From assembly GCF_021044425.1 (NCBI RefSeq), contig NZ_JAJNEC010000001.1, forward strand, positions 178,684-242,683: a stretch of DNA of 64,000 bases, written 5' to 3'. Origin of the DNA: Niabella pedocola (GTDB lineage: Bacteria > Bacteroidota > Bacteroidia > Chitinophagales > Chitinophagaceae). The notes below the pieces were generated by a model. That model did no database searches. It had not been told where the DNA came from and was given only the letters and a program-made list of their open reading frames with translations. Shown here one piece after another: positions 26,325 through 35,141 of this stretch. The position numbers were made by a program, and so were the translations under genes. Position 1 is the stretch's first letter. Every line of letters begins with the position of its first letter.

Positions 26325-27080
26325 ATGAAAACCGTATTGTTAGGAATCGCTGTACTTACAGCCACATTCGTTTTTGCGCAAAACAAGAAAACAGAAAATA
26401 TGAAAAAGAAGATCCTGTTTGTTGTAACCAGCCATGGTCAAAAAGGAAGCACCGGCGAGCCTACCGGCTATTACCTGGGCGAAGTGTCGCATCCATGGGA
26501 AGTATTGCACAAGGCCGGCTATGAAATTGATTTTGTAAGCCCCAGGGGAGGTGTGCCGCCGGTTGATGGGTTGGATCTGACTGACCCGGTGAATAAAGCA
26601 TTCTGGGAGGACAAAGCCTATAAAAGCAAAATCGATCATTCCTTAAAGCCCGCGCAGGTAAACCCGGCAGATTATGCGGCGGTCTTTTATGCCGGAGGGC
26701 ATGGCGCAATGTGGGATCTGGCGGATGATGCCACACTGGCGGCCATTGCAGCAGCCATTTACGAGAACGGAGGCATCGTGGCCGGTGTTTGTCATGGCCC
26801 CGCCGGATTGGTAAATATTAAACTGAAAGATGGCCGTTACCTGGTGGATGGTAAAAACATCAATGCGTTTACGAATGAAGAGGAAGCCGCTGTAAAATTA
26901 ACAAATGTGGTTCCGTTTCTTCTGGAGGATACATTAAAATCCCGCGGTGCCCGGTTTCAAAAATCGGCACCCTGGCAGCCCCATGTAGTTACCGACCGGC
27001 GGGTGATTACGGGGCAGAACCCTCAGTCTGCAAAAAGAGTTGGGGAAGCGATCCTGGCTGCGTTGAAAAGCAAGGGATAA
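26325..27080 (+). CDS. exported DJ-1/PfpI family protein (Hsp31-like class I GATase fold)
   Basis: 251 residues. An N-terminal signal peptide (residues 1-19, ending V-F-A-Q) precedes the DJ-1/PfpI domain that starts at K-K-I-L-F-V-V-T-S-H. The nucleophile elbow is G-V-C156-H-G-P-A-G, and G-G-H-G-A-M-W-D matches Hsp31-type proteins. Members act as glyoxalases/deglycases or chaperones. A periplasmic copy is unusual; alternatively M26 is the start of a cytosolic form. It begins one base after the ABM stop, in the redox operon, which fits detoxification of reactive carbonyls. Confidence 0.85.
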   Translation: MKTVLLGIAVLTATFVFAQNKKTENMKKKILFVVTSHGQKGSTGEPTGYYLGEVSHPWEVLHKAGYEIDFVSPRGGVPPVDGLDLTDPVNKAFWEDKAYKSKIDHSLKPAQVNPADYAAVFYAGGHGAMWDLADDATLAAIAAAIYENGGIVAGVCHGPAGLVNIKLKDGRYLVDGKNINAFTNEEEAAVKLTNVVPFLLEDTLKSRGARFQKSAPWQPHVVTDRRVITGQNPQSAKRVGEAILAALKSKG

Positions 27081-27101
27081 GAAAATAAAGCAATATAAAA
27101 T

Positions 27102-28109
27102 ATGCAATACAGAACATTAGGAAATACAGATCTTAAATTATCCGTTATAACCCATGGAGCCTTTGCGATTGGCGGCCATATGTGGGGCGGTAATGAAAAA
27201 CAGGATTCGATCAACGCTATCCGCGCTTCATTGGACCATGGCATTACTTCGATCGATACCGCGCCGTTCTACGGCTTTGGTTTAAGTGAAACATTGGTAG
27301 GCGACGCCATTAAAGGAAAAGACCGTTCCAAAATACAATTGTTGACCAAGTTCGGGCTGGTATGGGACGGCAGCAATAATGGTAAGGGTACATTTTTCTT
27401 TGACGCTACAGAAAATGGTAACACCGTTCCGGTTTATAAATATGCCTCCAAAGAAAATGTGATCAAAGAAACAGAAGCAAGCTTAAAGCGCCTGGGTACG
27501 GATTATATCGACCTCTTGCAGCTGCATTGGCCGGATGCCAGCACGCCCGTCAGTGAAACCATGGAAGCCCTGGGGCTCCTGATACAGCAGGGTAAGATAC
27601 GTGCCGCCGGTGTCAGCAATTACGATGTAGCACAATTACAGGAAGCGGCACAAACCCTGAAACCCGCCAGCAACCAGGTTTCCTACAGCATGCTCAACCG
27701 CAGTATTGAAAAAGACCTGGTGCCCTATGCCCTTGAAACACATACCGGCATTATTGCATATAGTCCGATGGAGCGCGGCTTACTCACCGGGAAATATTTT
27801 AAGGAGCATCGTTTAGCAAGCGATGATCATCGCAATGGTTATTTTACGCAGTTCAACCTGGAAAAGGTAAAGACCCTGTTGCAATCGATGGAACCCATGG
27901 CGAAGCGTAAGGATGCCACACTGGCACAATTGGTGTTGCGCTGGACGACTTTGCAACCGGGCATCAGCGTAGTGCTGGCCGGAGCCAGAAATGCTGCGCA
28001 GGCCATTGCCAATGCAGAAGCCATGAACCTGGAGCTTAACCCGGAAGAGCGGCAATCGATTCACCAGCAACTTTCCGGTTTACAACAACATAGTACTGAT
28101 CATTTATAA
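27102..28109 (+). CDS. aldo/keto reductase
   Basis: 335-residue NADPH-dependent aldo/keto reductase. The catalytic tetrad is visible: D52 and Y57 (I-D-T-A-P-F-Y-G), K83 (L-L-T-K-F-G) and H142 (L-Q-L-H-W-P-D). The I-Q-Q-G-K-I-R-A-A-G-V-S-N-Y motif and the C-terminal cofactor segment (S-V-V-L-A-G-A-R-N) are also present. It is the last gene of the LysR-linked operon, 21 bp after the DJ-1-like gene. A role in reducing aldehydes or ketones formed under redox stress is likely but not shown. Confidence 0.92.
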   Translation: MQYRTLGNTDLKLSVITHGAFAIGGHMWGGNEKQDSINAIRASLDHGITSIDTAPFYGFGLSETLVGDAIKGKDRSKIQLLTKFGLVWDGSNNGKGTFFFDATENGNTVPVYKYASKENVIKETEASLKRLGTDYIDLLQLHWPDASTPVSETMEALGLLIQQGKIRAAGVSNYDVAQLQEAAQTLKPASNQVSYSMLNRSIEKDLVPYALETHTGIIAYSPMERGLLTGKYFKEHRLASDDHRNGYFTQFNLEKVKTLLQSMEPMAKRKDATLAQLVLRWTTLQPGISVVLAGARNAAQAIANAEAMNLELNPEERQSIHQQLSGLQQHSTDHL

Positions 28110-28203
28110 ACACACTACAATAGAAGAGGACCGTAACAACAGGCTTTCGTCTTACCAATCATATAAGCATCACGGTAAAAGATCTTTAAAGATCAATTCA
28201 ACG

Positions 28204-29028
28204 TCACTGGTATACTTTTACCCAGTCAACGATCATCTGTACCGGTAACTGCAGCGGGTTTACCTTACCCACCCAGCTGCCGCCCAGCTGCTGATCGATC
28301 AGAAGATAAAAGGGCTGATCATAAGGCCACTGGCTGGCATCCACCCCGGTAATGCGCGGATATGTGAAGGTTTCTTTTCCGTTTACAGTAAATACGATCT
28401 TATCCGGGAACCATTTAATGCCAAACGTATTAAAGCCGTCCCTGTTAAAGGCAGCTGTTCCGGAGTGCGGCGGGTTATTCGTCTGCTTCAGGTTGAGTGT
28501 GTAGTAGGAGTGCGTGGTTTGATAAACCTTGTGTTCAAAATTCAGGTGCTCCATAATATCGATCTCCCCGTTTTTGGGATAGGCACCGTATTTATTTTGC
28601 TCGGCCAGCATCCACATAGCCGGCCAGGAGCCGGTAGCACATTCCAGCTTCGCCCGTATTTCAATTTTTCCATATTGAAAAGCAAATTTGCCTTTTGTAT
28701 ATATACCACCGGTGATAAAGGGACGCGGGTCCGAAGCCGGATCCGGGTTGCGGATACCCCGGAGGTACACATACCCGCTGTCCATGCGGAAGCAGTCCTG
28801 GTGCGTGCTCATATGCTTGTTCCAGTCGGATGTACCTGGTGGAATCCTTGTCCATTTGCTGGTATCCAGGTTAGGGCTGTTAAAATCATCTTTCCAGACA
28901 AGGGTCCATTTTTTTTCGGGCCGGTGTTGTTTTTGAAGATAGATGTAGCCCGTAGAACGGGTGTAGGGATTGCTGCACGCTGTGCCTAAGAGAAGCAATA
29001 CCAGGGTGGAAATGGAGAACAGTTTCAT
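28204..29028 (-). CDS. GH16 family glycoside hydrolase, lipoprotein
   Basis: Beta-glucanase-type enzyme, 274 residues. A lipoprotein signal ends L-G-T-A-C18, so it is envelope-anchored. The beta-jelly-roll catalytic motif G-E155-I-D157-I-M-E160-H gives nucleophile, helper and acid/base. The substrate loop K-F-A-F-Q-Y-G-K-I-E-I-R-A-K and W-P-A-M-W-M-L also match GH16 laminarinases and related enzymes. The exact polymer (laminarin, lichenan, agar or other) cannot be decided. It stands alone, with long gaps or convergent genes on both sides. Confidence 0.92.
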   Translation of the reverse strand: MKLFSISTLVLLLLGTACSNPYTRSTGYIYLQKQHRPEKKWTLVWKDDFNSPNLDTSKWTRIPPGTSDWNKHMSTHQDCFRMDSGYVYLRGIRNPDPASDPRPFITGGIYTKGKFAFQYGKIEIRAKLECATGSWPAMWMLAEQNKYGAYPKNGEIDIMEHLNFEHKVYQTTHSYYTLNLKQTNNPPHSGTAAFNRDGFNTFGIKWFPDKIVFTVNGKETFTYPRITGVDASQWPYDQPFYLLIDQQLGGSWVGKVNPLQLPVQMIVDWVKVYQ

Positions 29029-29411
29029 TATTGTAAATGGCTTCCGGCAATTGAGTAAATAATATTTGCAAGATAGCTACTGAGGAGAATAAATGGAACG
29101 GATGTGCAAACGGATGCACAGACGCGCTGTAAGCGGGTAGTTTAAAGTTCAAAGTCGGAGTATGCTTATAAGCTGATGGCCGGCAACTAAGCATGTGTTC
29201 CAGGTTTAACGTTTAAAGTTTCAGGTTGGATACGTTTTATACTTGATGTGAGATCCGTTTTTAGCTGTTAGCTTTCAGTGCTCAGCGATCAGTTTTCAGT
29301 TGATGCCGCTGTGGATTTAGCTCCAGCATCAAACAAAATCCCCGTCCCCCAAGTCTTCCTGTCTCCCGACGCCTAACCTGGAACTATATAACTGAAACAT
29401 GGAACCTGAAA
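29029..29411. other. gene-free gap with degenerate short repeats
   Basis: No gene supported. It holds low-complexity words: GTTTAAAGTT variants at 29138-29160 and 29200-29222, and TCAG/AGC-rich tracts at 29265-29305 similar to those after other genes in the window (17370, 49513, 63940). The region separates two minus-strand genes and presumably contains the GH16 promoter at its left end, which I could not define. Confidence 0.5.
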
Positions 29412-30734
29412 CTAAATTTCGATCGGAACAAAGCTTTCCAGCTCCTTGGCAACAGCGCTGAGGAAGGTAGCGCCCAGTGCCCCATCTACCACGCGATGAT
29501 CGTAGCTCATGCTCAGCACCATCATATGACGGATGGCAATGCTGTCGCCCTGCGGGGTTTCTACCACTACCGGCCGCTTTTTAATAGCGCCTACTGCCAG
29601 GATGGCTACCTGTGGCTGATTGATAATAGGCGTTCCGGCAAGGCTGCCGAAGGTGCCCACATTGGTGATGGTAAACGTGCCGCCCTGTGTATCTTCTGCC
29701 TTAAGCTTATTATTGCGCGCGGCATCTGCTAAACCGTTTACACGTTTGGCCAGGCCCGTCAGGTTCAGCTGGTCGGCATTTTTGATCACGGGTACAATCA
29801 GGTTTCCACTTGGAAGGGCGGTTGCCATCCCGATATTGATGTCTTTTTTGATGATGATCTTATCGCCCTCAATCGAACTGTTGATTAACGGAAAACGTTT
29901 GATGCACCGGGTAATGGCTTCAATGAACAGGGGCATAAAGGTGATCTTGGTGCCTTCCCGTTTTTCAAAATCTTTTTTTACTTTCTCCCGCCACATGACC
30001 ATATTGGTTACGTCGGCTTCGGAGAAACTCGTCACGTGCGGGCTGGTCTGTTTGCTGCGCACCATATGCTCCGCAATCAGTTTGCGCATCCGGTCCATTT
30101 CAATGATCTCTACATTGCCACCATGCCGGCTGATATCCAGGGTACCGGGTTGCGGTGTTTGCGTTGCAGGTGCTACGGTAACGGCCGGCGGCGTAACGGC
30201 AGCTGCCGGTGCCTGTTGGCGGGAGCGGTTGGCTACATAGTCCAGGATATCATTTTTAGTTACACGGCCTTCCTTGCCGGTACCGGGTATCTGTTCCAGC
30301 TCGCTCATGGAAATACCTTCACTGGCGGCTATATTCAATACAAGCGGGGAGTAAAACCGGGCGGCAGCGGATCCGGAGGGTTCCGGTTTGATGGTGCTGG
30401 AAACCACTTCTGCTTCCTGGTCCTGCGCGGCGATCACCTGCTCCGGTTGGGGGGCAGGGGCCGCTTCGGGGATAACGGTATCGCCGGCAGTACCTGCTGT
30501 ACGGATACGGGCGATGACCGTACCAATAGGCACTACATCATTTTCATTAAAAAGAATGGCTTCAATAATACCACTGGCCGTGCTGGGCACCTCACTATCC
30601 ACTTTGTCTGTAGCGATCTCCAGAACGGTTTCGTCCATTTCCACGGCATCACCCACCTGCTTCAACCATTTTAAGATGGTTGCTTCCATTATGCTTTCTC
30701 CTAACTTGGGCATTACCAGATCCTCTAAAGCCAT
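29412..30734 (-). CDS. 2-oxoacid dehydrogenase E2 (dihydrolipoamide acyltransferase)
   Basis: 440-residue E2 component. The lipoyl domain (residues 1-78) carries the lipoylated lysine K44 in A-T-D-K-V-D-S-E. A peripheral subunit-binding domain spans about 130-170 (I-A-A-S-E-G-I through V-T-K-N-D-I-L-D-Y-V) after a Pro/Ala/Glu linker. The C-terminal acyltransferase domain ends with the catalytic S-Y-D-H413-R-V-V-D417-G. E1 and E3 are not in this window. The domain order and length fit branched-chain or pyruvate-type E2 enzymes of Bacteroidota; the substrate is not decided by the sequence. Confidence 0.92.
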   Translation of the reverse strand: MALEDLVMPKLGESIMEATILKWLKQVGDAVEMDETVLEIATDKVDSEVPSTASGIIEAILFNENDVVPIGTVIARIRTAGTAGDTVIPEAAPAPQPEQVIAAQDQEAEVVSSTIKPEPSGSAAARFYSPLVLNIAASEGISMSELEQIPGTGKEGRVTKNDILDYVANRSRQQAPAAAVTPPAVTVAPATQTPQPGTLDISRHGGNVEIIEMDRMRKLIAEHMVRSKQTSPHVTSFSEADVTNMVMWREKVKKDFEKREGTKITFMPLFIEAITRCIKRFPLINSSIEGDKIIIKKDINIGMATALPSGNLIVPVIKNADQLNLTGLAKRVNGLADAARNNKLKAEDTQGGTFTITNVGTFGSLAGTPIINQPQVAILAVGAIKKRPVVVETPQGDSIAIRHMMVLSMSYDHRVVDGALGATFLSAVAKELESFVPIEI

Positions 30735-30850
30735 AGAACAATTGTATTTATAGAATAAATTTAGTTTAAAATGCTCAGCCGGCGCAAAAATAGTGATTTC
30801 GATCCTAACTTTCGTTTGTTAGTCGATGTAAAAGGCCCGGAGTGAATGGG

Positions 30851-31387
30851 TTAAAACTTATTTTTCCACATCATGCTTTCGATGGGCCGGTCGGGCTGGC
30901 TGCTGTATTTGGCGTTTTGCTTCTGGTTATATTTTACTTCAATTTCCCCTTCAACCGGGAAGTAGATCAGCTGGCCGATGGGCATACCCTTGTAGATCTT
31001 CACTGGTTGTTTTACGGAAATCTCCAGGGTCCAGTGGCCGCAAAAGCCCACATCTCCCTTACCAGCGGTGGCGTGAATATCGATCCCCAGGCGGCCGGTT
31101 GAGGATTTACCCTCGAGGAAGGGTACATGTGCATGAGCTTCGGTATATTCGAGGGTAACACCAAGGTAGAAAATATGGGGATAGAGCACAAAGCCTTCAT
31201 CCGGGATTTCGAAATAAGCGATCTCATTGTGTTGCTTTGCATCCAGCTGGTGGTTTTTATAAGTGGCCAGCCAGGCGCCCAGGTGCACATCGTATGAATT
31301 ACTACCCAGGCAATCCCGGTCATAGGGTTTGATGAGAATAGTGCCTTTCTCCATTTCTTCCAGTATGCGCAGGTCCGATAAGATCAT
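30851..31387 (-). CDS. dcd: dCTP deaminase
   Basis: 178-residue homotrimeric enzyme of the dUTPase/dCTP deaminase fold, supplying dUTP for dTMP synthesis. The active-site block E-G-K-S-S-T-G-R-L-G-I, then H-A-T-A-G-K-G-D-V-G-F and H-W-T-L-E-I corresponds to the conserved serine, arginine and glutamate positions of the family. The N-terminal G-S-N-S-Y-D-V-H-L-G is the usual substrate segment. A combined dCTP deaminase/dUTPase activity is possible and cannot be excluded. It is divergent from the phosphopantetheinyl transferase, with a 55-bp intergenic gap. Confidence 0.9.
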   Translation of the reverse strand: MILSDLRILEEMEKGTILIKPYDRDCLGSNSYDVHLGAWLATYKNHQLDAKQHNEIAYFEIPDEGFVLYPHIFYLGVTLEYTEAHAHVPFLEGKSSTGRLGIDIHATAGKGDVGFCGHWTLEISVKQPVKIYKGMPIGQLIYFPVEGEIEVKYNQKQNAKYSSQPDRPIESMMWKNKF

Positions 31388-31442
31388 AAGTTGTACTTTG
31401 TGAAATCCTTAACTTGCACAAATTAAGTGAATCCGATTATTT

Positions 31443-32051
31443 ATGCCCGTTATTTTTCAAGAAGAAATTAACAATGCCATCCGGTTGGGGATCTGGAAGA
31501 TTGAGGAGCCGCCTGATTTTTTCCGGGAGAAAGTACCGCTGCACCGGGCGGTAACCCATCCGCATAAAATGCTGCAGCACCTGGCCGGCCGGTTTTTGCT
31601 GCAATACCTGTTTCCGGGGTTTCCGTATCACCTGATTCAGATTGCAGAAACGCGAAAGCCCTTCCTTCCAGATGAAGCGTTTCATTTTTCCATTTCACAT
31701 TGCGGCGACTATGCAGCGGCGATTGTAAGCCGGGAACAGCGGGTTGGAATTGATATTGAAATTCCGGTAGCGAAAGTAGTTACCATCCGGCATAAGTTTA
31801 TGAGTCCCGCAGAAATGGAATTGCTAAACCCGCTTTCTATGGAAGAATATACGCAGGTGTGGTCGGCCAAGGAGGCCGTATATAAGTGGTACGGACTCGG
31901 TAAAGTAGATTTCCGGGAGCATATCCGGATTACAGGATACAATGATCTGCGGTCTGCGTTTGATTGCCGGTTTATGCTTACCAACAGCAGCCTGAAGGTG
32001 CACCTGCAGCAGTTTTCAGGGCTTTGTTTGAGTTATGTTGTTTCGGAATAG
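31443..32051 (+). CDS. 4'-phosphopantetheinyl transferase superfamily protein
   Basis: 202 residues. It transfers 4'-phosphopantetheine from CoA to a carrier-protein serine. The magnesium and catalytic motifs are clear: F-S-I-S-H-C (P2), V-G-I-D-I-E (P3) and W-S-A-K-E-A-V-Y-K-W-Y-G (P4/P5). The length matches HetI/Sfp-like two-half enzymes rather than the short AcpS. No carrier-protein or synthase gene is nearby, so it may serve fatty-acid ACP or a distant secondary-metabolite cluster. Confidence 0.9.
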   Translation: MPVIFQEEINNAIRLGIWKIEEPPDFFREKVPLHRAVTHPHKMLQHLAGRFLLQYLFPGFPYHLIQIAETRKPFLPDEAFHFSISHCGDYAAAIVSREQRVGIDIEIPVAKVVTIRHKFMSPAEMELLNPLSMEEYTQVWSAKEAVYKWYGLGKVDFREHIRITGYNDLRSAFDCRFMLTNSSLKVHLQQFSGLCLSYVVSE

Positions 32052-32428
32052 TGTCGACCACGGAGAGGTGAAGGCCTTGTGGTCCCGGGAACCTATTGAA
32101 ATGGTTGGCATATAAAAGTAGCGATGATTGGATTGCCGCAGATGCGCTGATTGCGGTTCTGATTTAACTGCGAAGGTCGCCAAGCATCCGCAACGGTCGC
32201 AATGATGGTTGTGAAAAATATCCCTTGCGCACCTCGCGTGACCGTCGCGTAGCCCTTGCGGTAAAATGAAATCACGAAGAAGCGGTTTAACCGCGAAGAC
32301 CTAAGTTGCACAAAGGGTAGGATCGATTTTAATGTTCACTGAATGCTTTACCAGGTACGCTTTACTGCAATGTTATAGAAGAAAAAAGGGTCTTAGTGTG
32401 TTCTTTGTGCCTTCGAGTCTTTGTGGCG
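32052..32428. repeat. gap with a diverged copy of the 4.5-kb dispersed element
   Basis: No gene. From about 32127 to 32290 the sequence repeats the leader GCCGCAGATGCGCTGATTGC and the body (CGAAGGTCGCCAAGCATCC, CAACGGTCGCAATGA, GCGTGACCGTCGCG, TAAAATGAAATCACGAAGAA) of the element at 4502-4797. The copy is more diverged and lacks part of the centre. A fresh AACCGCGAAG start at 32288 suggests a truncated second copy, as in the 4.5-kb pair. Confidence 0.7.
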
Positions 32429-34084
32429 TTACGCCTGCACCATTTCTCTTGCATTCTCCAACGCCGCCGCCGTAGGTTTTTCGCCGCTGAGCATTTTTGC
32501 AATGGCCGTAATTCGTTCTTCGGTATCCAGCTGACGCATGCCGGTGCGCACCTGTTTCCCGGATACTTCCTTGTATACAAAATAGTGGGCATCTGCACGG
32601 CCGGCAATCTGCGGCTGATGGGTAATACAGATCACCTGCCTGCTGCTGGCCAGGTCCTTCATAATAATGCCTACCTGTTTTGCTGCTTCGCCGGAAATAC
32701 CGGTGTCAATTTCATCAAAGATCAATGTGGGAAGATTCATGCGCTGTGCCACCAGGCTTTTAATGCAAAGCATCAGGCGGCTTAACTCACCACCGCTGGC
32801 CACTTTGTTCACCGGTTTGAACTGTCCGCTTTTATTGGCATCAAACAAAAAGTCTACAGCATCTGCTCCCTGGGCGCCAGGGGCCTTTTTCTCAAATGAA
32901 ACCCGGAGTGCTGCATTGGGCATGCCTACCTGGGTAAGGAGCGTGTCTACTTTTTTCTCAAAGGGGGCAATCTGCTTTTTCCGGGCCTCCGAAATTTTTT
33001 GTGCCAGGGTTTCCGTCGAGATCCGGCGCTGTTCAGTGGCCGCTTCCAGGGCGGCAATGTCTTCCTGGATATGCGCAGCCCCCTGCAGTTTTTCTTCCAG
33101 CTCTTTTTGCAGGGCCAGCAGTTCATTGGTAGTATGTACCCCATGCTTTTTCTGCAACCGGTATCCCATTGAAAGCCGGTCGCTCAGGGTTTCTATCTTT
33201 TCCGGATCGTAATGAATACCATTGCTGATATGTTCCAGTTCCGTTGCGATATCCTGCAATTCTACCTGTGCACTGTTTAAGCGGCTTACCAGGTCTGGCA
33301 GGTCTTTATGAAAACTGCTGTAGTTACCCAGCAGGTGTGCGACGCTTTTTAATTGCTGTACCAATGGTTGTTCACCCTCTTCCAGCTCACTGTAGGCCCG
33401 GCCCAGTGCTCCTTTAATGCCCTCGGAGTTGGAAAGGAGTTTGAGCGACGCATCAATCTCTTCCAGTTCGTTTTCCAGGAAGTTGGCTTCTGCCAGTTCA
33501 TCGTATTGAAACTGGTTATAGTCGCTTTCTTTATCCAGCTGTGCCTGCTGTTCTTTCAGATGCTCCAGCTTTTTTTTGTGTTGTTGCCATTCGGCAAATA
33601 TTAGCCGGTAATCGCCGATCAGTTTTGCATTATTGGCCAACGCATCCAGCACATGCACCTGGAAGCCGGTGTCACCCAGCTGAAGGGTATCAAATTGCTG
33701 ATGCAGATCTACCAGCAGCGAACTCAGCTGCTGCAATTGCGCCAGGTTTACCGGTGTATCATTAATGAATGCACGGCTTTTGCCATTGATGCCGATTTCC
33801 CGCCGGATGGTAATTTCAGGAGCGGGGTCGAGATCGTTGGCTTCCAGGAATTGGGTGATTTCGCTTACGGTTCCCGGGGTGAACAACCCTTCAATAATGC
33901 ATTTCTTTTCTTTATCTACCAGTGCGGCCGTATCTGCCCGTTCTCCCAGTATAAGCGATAACGCACCCAGTATGATCGATTTACCCGCGCCGGTTTCACC
34001 GGTTACAATATTCATCCCGTTAGAGAATTGGATCTCCAGGGTATCGATGATCACGTAGTTCCTGATATGTAGTTGTTTCAGCAT
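32429..34084 (-). CDS. recN: DNA repair protein RecN
   Basis: SMC-like ATPase acting early in double-strand break repair. 551 residues from the ATG complement at 34084, where M-L-K-Q-L-H-I-R-N-Y-V-I-I-D begins; an upstream in-frame ATG at 34108 only adds a hydrophobic stub. The Walker A is G-E-T-G-A-G-K-S, close to the N-terminus. Two coiled-coil arms follow. The signature K-V-A-S-G-G-E-L-S-R-L-M and Walker B L-I-F-D-E-I-D-T-G-I-S-G are near the C-terminus. It is the third minus-strand gene after nif3-like and zinc-ribbon genes, but two terminator hairpins separate it from them. Confidence 0.95.
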   Translation of the reverse strand: MLKQLHIRNYVIIDTLEIQFSNGMNIVTGETGAGKSIILGALSLILGERADTAALVDKEKKCIIEGLFTPGTVSEITQFLEANDLDPAPEITIRREIGINGKSRAFINDTPVNLAQLQQLSSLLVDLHQQFDTLQLGDTGFQVHVLDALANNAKLIGDYRLIFAEWQQHKKKLEHLKEQQAQLDKESDYNQFQYDELAEANFLENELEEIDASLKLLSNSEGIKGALGRAYSELEEGEQPLVQQLKSVAHLLGNYSSFHKDLPDLVSRLNSAQVELQDIATELEHISNGIHYDPEKIETLSDRLSMGYRLQKKHGVHTTNELLALQKELEEKLQGAAHIQEDIAALEAATEQRRISTETLAQKISEARKKQIAPFEKKVDTLLTQVGMPNAALRVSFEKKAPGAQGADAVDFLFDANKSGQFKPVNKVASGGELSRLMLCIKSLVAQRMNLPTLIFDEIDTGISGEAAKQVGIIMKDLASSRQVICITHQPQIAGRADAHYFVYKEVSGKQVRTGMRQLDTEERITAIAKMLSGEKPTAAALENAREMVQA

Positions 34085-34267
34085 CGGAAGGCAAATTAAG
34101 AAAAACAATGTTCAAATCTCCATTCTCCATTCCAAATTTCTGTTTGCGAACGGGTTTAAACGCGGATCCCGGGCCGTTAACATGCGGAGCTGGTTTGCTC
34201 CGGTAGATTTTCTGCTGTGCTCGGCGCAAGAAACGGTTTTGATCCTCGTTAGGACCGGAAATAAAAA

Positions 34268-34289
34268 CCCCCATTCTTGCAAATGGGGG
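34268..34289 (-). terminator. Rho-independent terminator, distal
   Basis: Stem CCCCCATT/AATGGGGG with a 6-nt loop; on the minus strand it is followed by TTTTTAT. It is a backup to the terminator at 34302-34321, downstream of the zinc-ribbon gene. Confidence 0.75.
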
Positions 34290-34301
34290 AAAATAAAAAA
34301 G

Positions 34302-34321
34302 CCTGTCTGCAGGCAGACAGG
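34302..34321 (-). terminator. Rho-independent terminator of the zinc-ribbon gene
   Basis: Perfect 9-bp stem CCTGTCTGC/GCAGACAGG with a 2-nt spacer. Read on the minus strand it is followed by CTTTTTTATTTT. It lies 10 bp beyond the stop codon at 34332. Confidence 0.85.
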
Positions 34322-34331
34322 AAAAAAGAAT

Positions 34332-35087
34332 TTATTTTACTTCAACGTTGTTATGCAGCTCTTCATCTACCAGGATGCGGCCACAGTTTTCACAAGCGAT
34401 GATTTTCTTATGTTGTTTGATCTCACTCTGCTTCTGTGGAGGAATGGCATAAAAGCATCCGCCGCAGGCATCGCGCACTACGGGTACCACAGCCAGCCCG
34501 TTGCGGAAGTTACCGCGGATTTTTTCGTAGCTGGCCAGCAGGCGGGGTTCTACATTTTCTTTCGCGGCTTCTGAAAGTTTCTGAAATTCTTTCTCTTCTT
34601 TTTCGTTGGCAGAGATGATTTTTTCCAGTTCGGTCTTTTTCAGATCGAGTACACCTTCTTTAGCTCCCAGGTTCTTTTTGGCTTTTTCCAGCAACACTAC
34701 TTTGTCGGAAATTTCTTCATTCGCATCTTTGATATGCTTTTCTGCCAGTTTGATCTCCAGCTGTTGCATTTCGATCTCTTTGTTGATTGCCTCAAATTCA
34801 CGGTTATTTTTTACATTCTCACTGTCCTTTTCGTATTTTTTGATCAGCTCTTCCGATTCTTTGATTGCCCCTTTCCGCTCTTCAATGAATTCAGTAACGC
34901 CATTGATCTCTTCCTCAATGCGTGTTTGCCGGGAATGCAAACCCTGGATCTCATCCTCCAGATCAGCTACTTCCATTGGCAGCTCACCTTTTAAAATTTT
35001 GATCTCATCCATCTTGCTGTCAATTTTTTGCAGATTGATCAGGGAGCCCAGTTTTTCTTCAATTGAAAACTCTTTAATTTGTGGCAT
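34332..35087 (-). CDS. coiled-coil protein with C-terminal C4 zinc ribbon
   Basis: 251 residues of the PF02591-type family. Residues about 10-185 are one long charged coiled coil (many E/K heptads). The end carries C208-G-G-C211 and C232-E-N-C235, a four-cysteine zinc ribbon. Related proteins in other bacteria (for example Chlamydia CT398) interact with secretion or sigma-54 components, but a general role is not settled. It follows the Nif3-like gene by 54 bp, a pairing that recurs widely in Bacteroidota, and is closed by a double terminator. Confidence 0.88.
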   Translation of the reverse strand: MPQIKEFSIEEKLGSLINLQKIDSKMDEIKILKGELPMEVADLEDEIQGLHSRQTRIEEEINGVTEFIEERKGAIKESEELIKKYEKDSENVKNNREFEAINKEIEMQQLEIKLAEKHIKDANEEISDKVVLLEKAKKNLGAKEGVLDLKKTELEKIISANEKEEKEFQKLSEAAKENVEPRLLASYEKIRGNFRNGLAVVPVVRDACGGCFYAIPPQKQSEIKQHKKIIACENCGRILVDEELHNNVEVK

Positions 35088-35141
35088 ATGTTTCTTACTG
35101 TTTGAATGTGTTTTAAAAATCAGACAATCAAAAAATCCACG

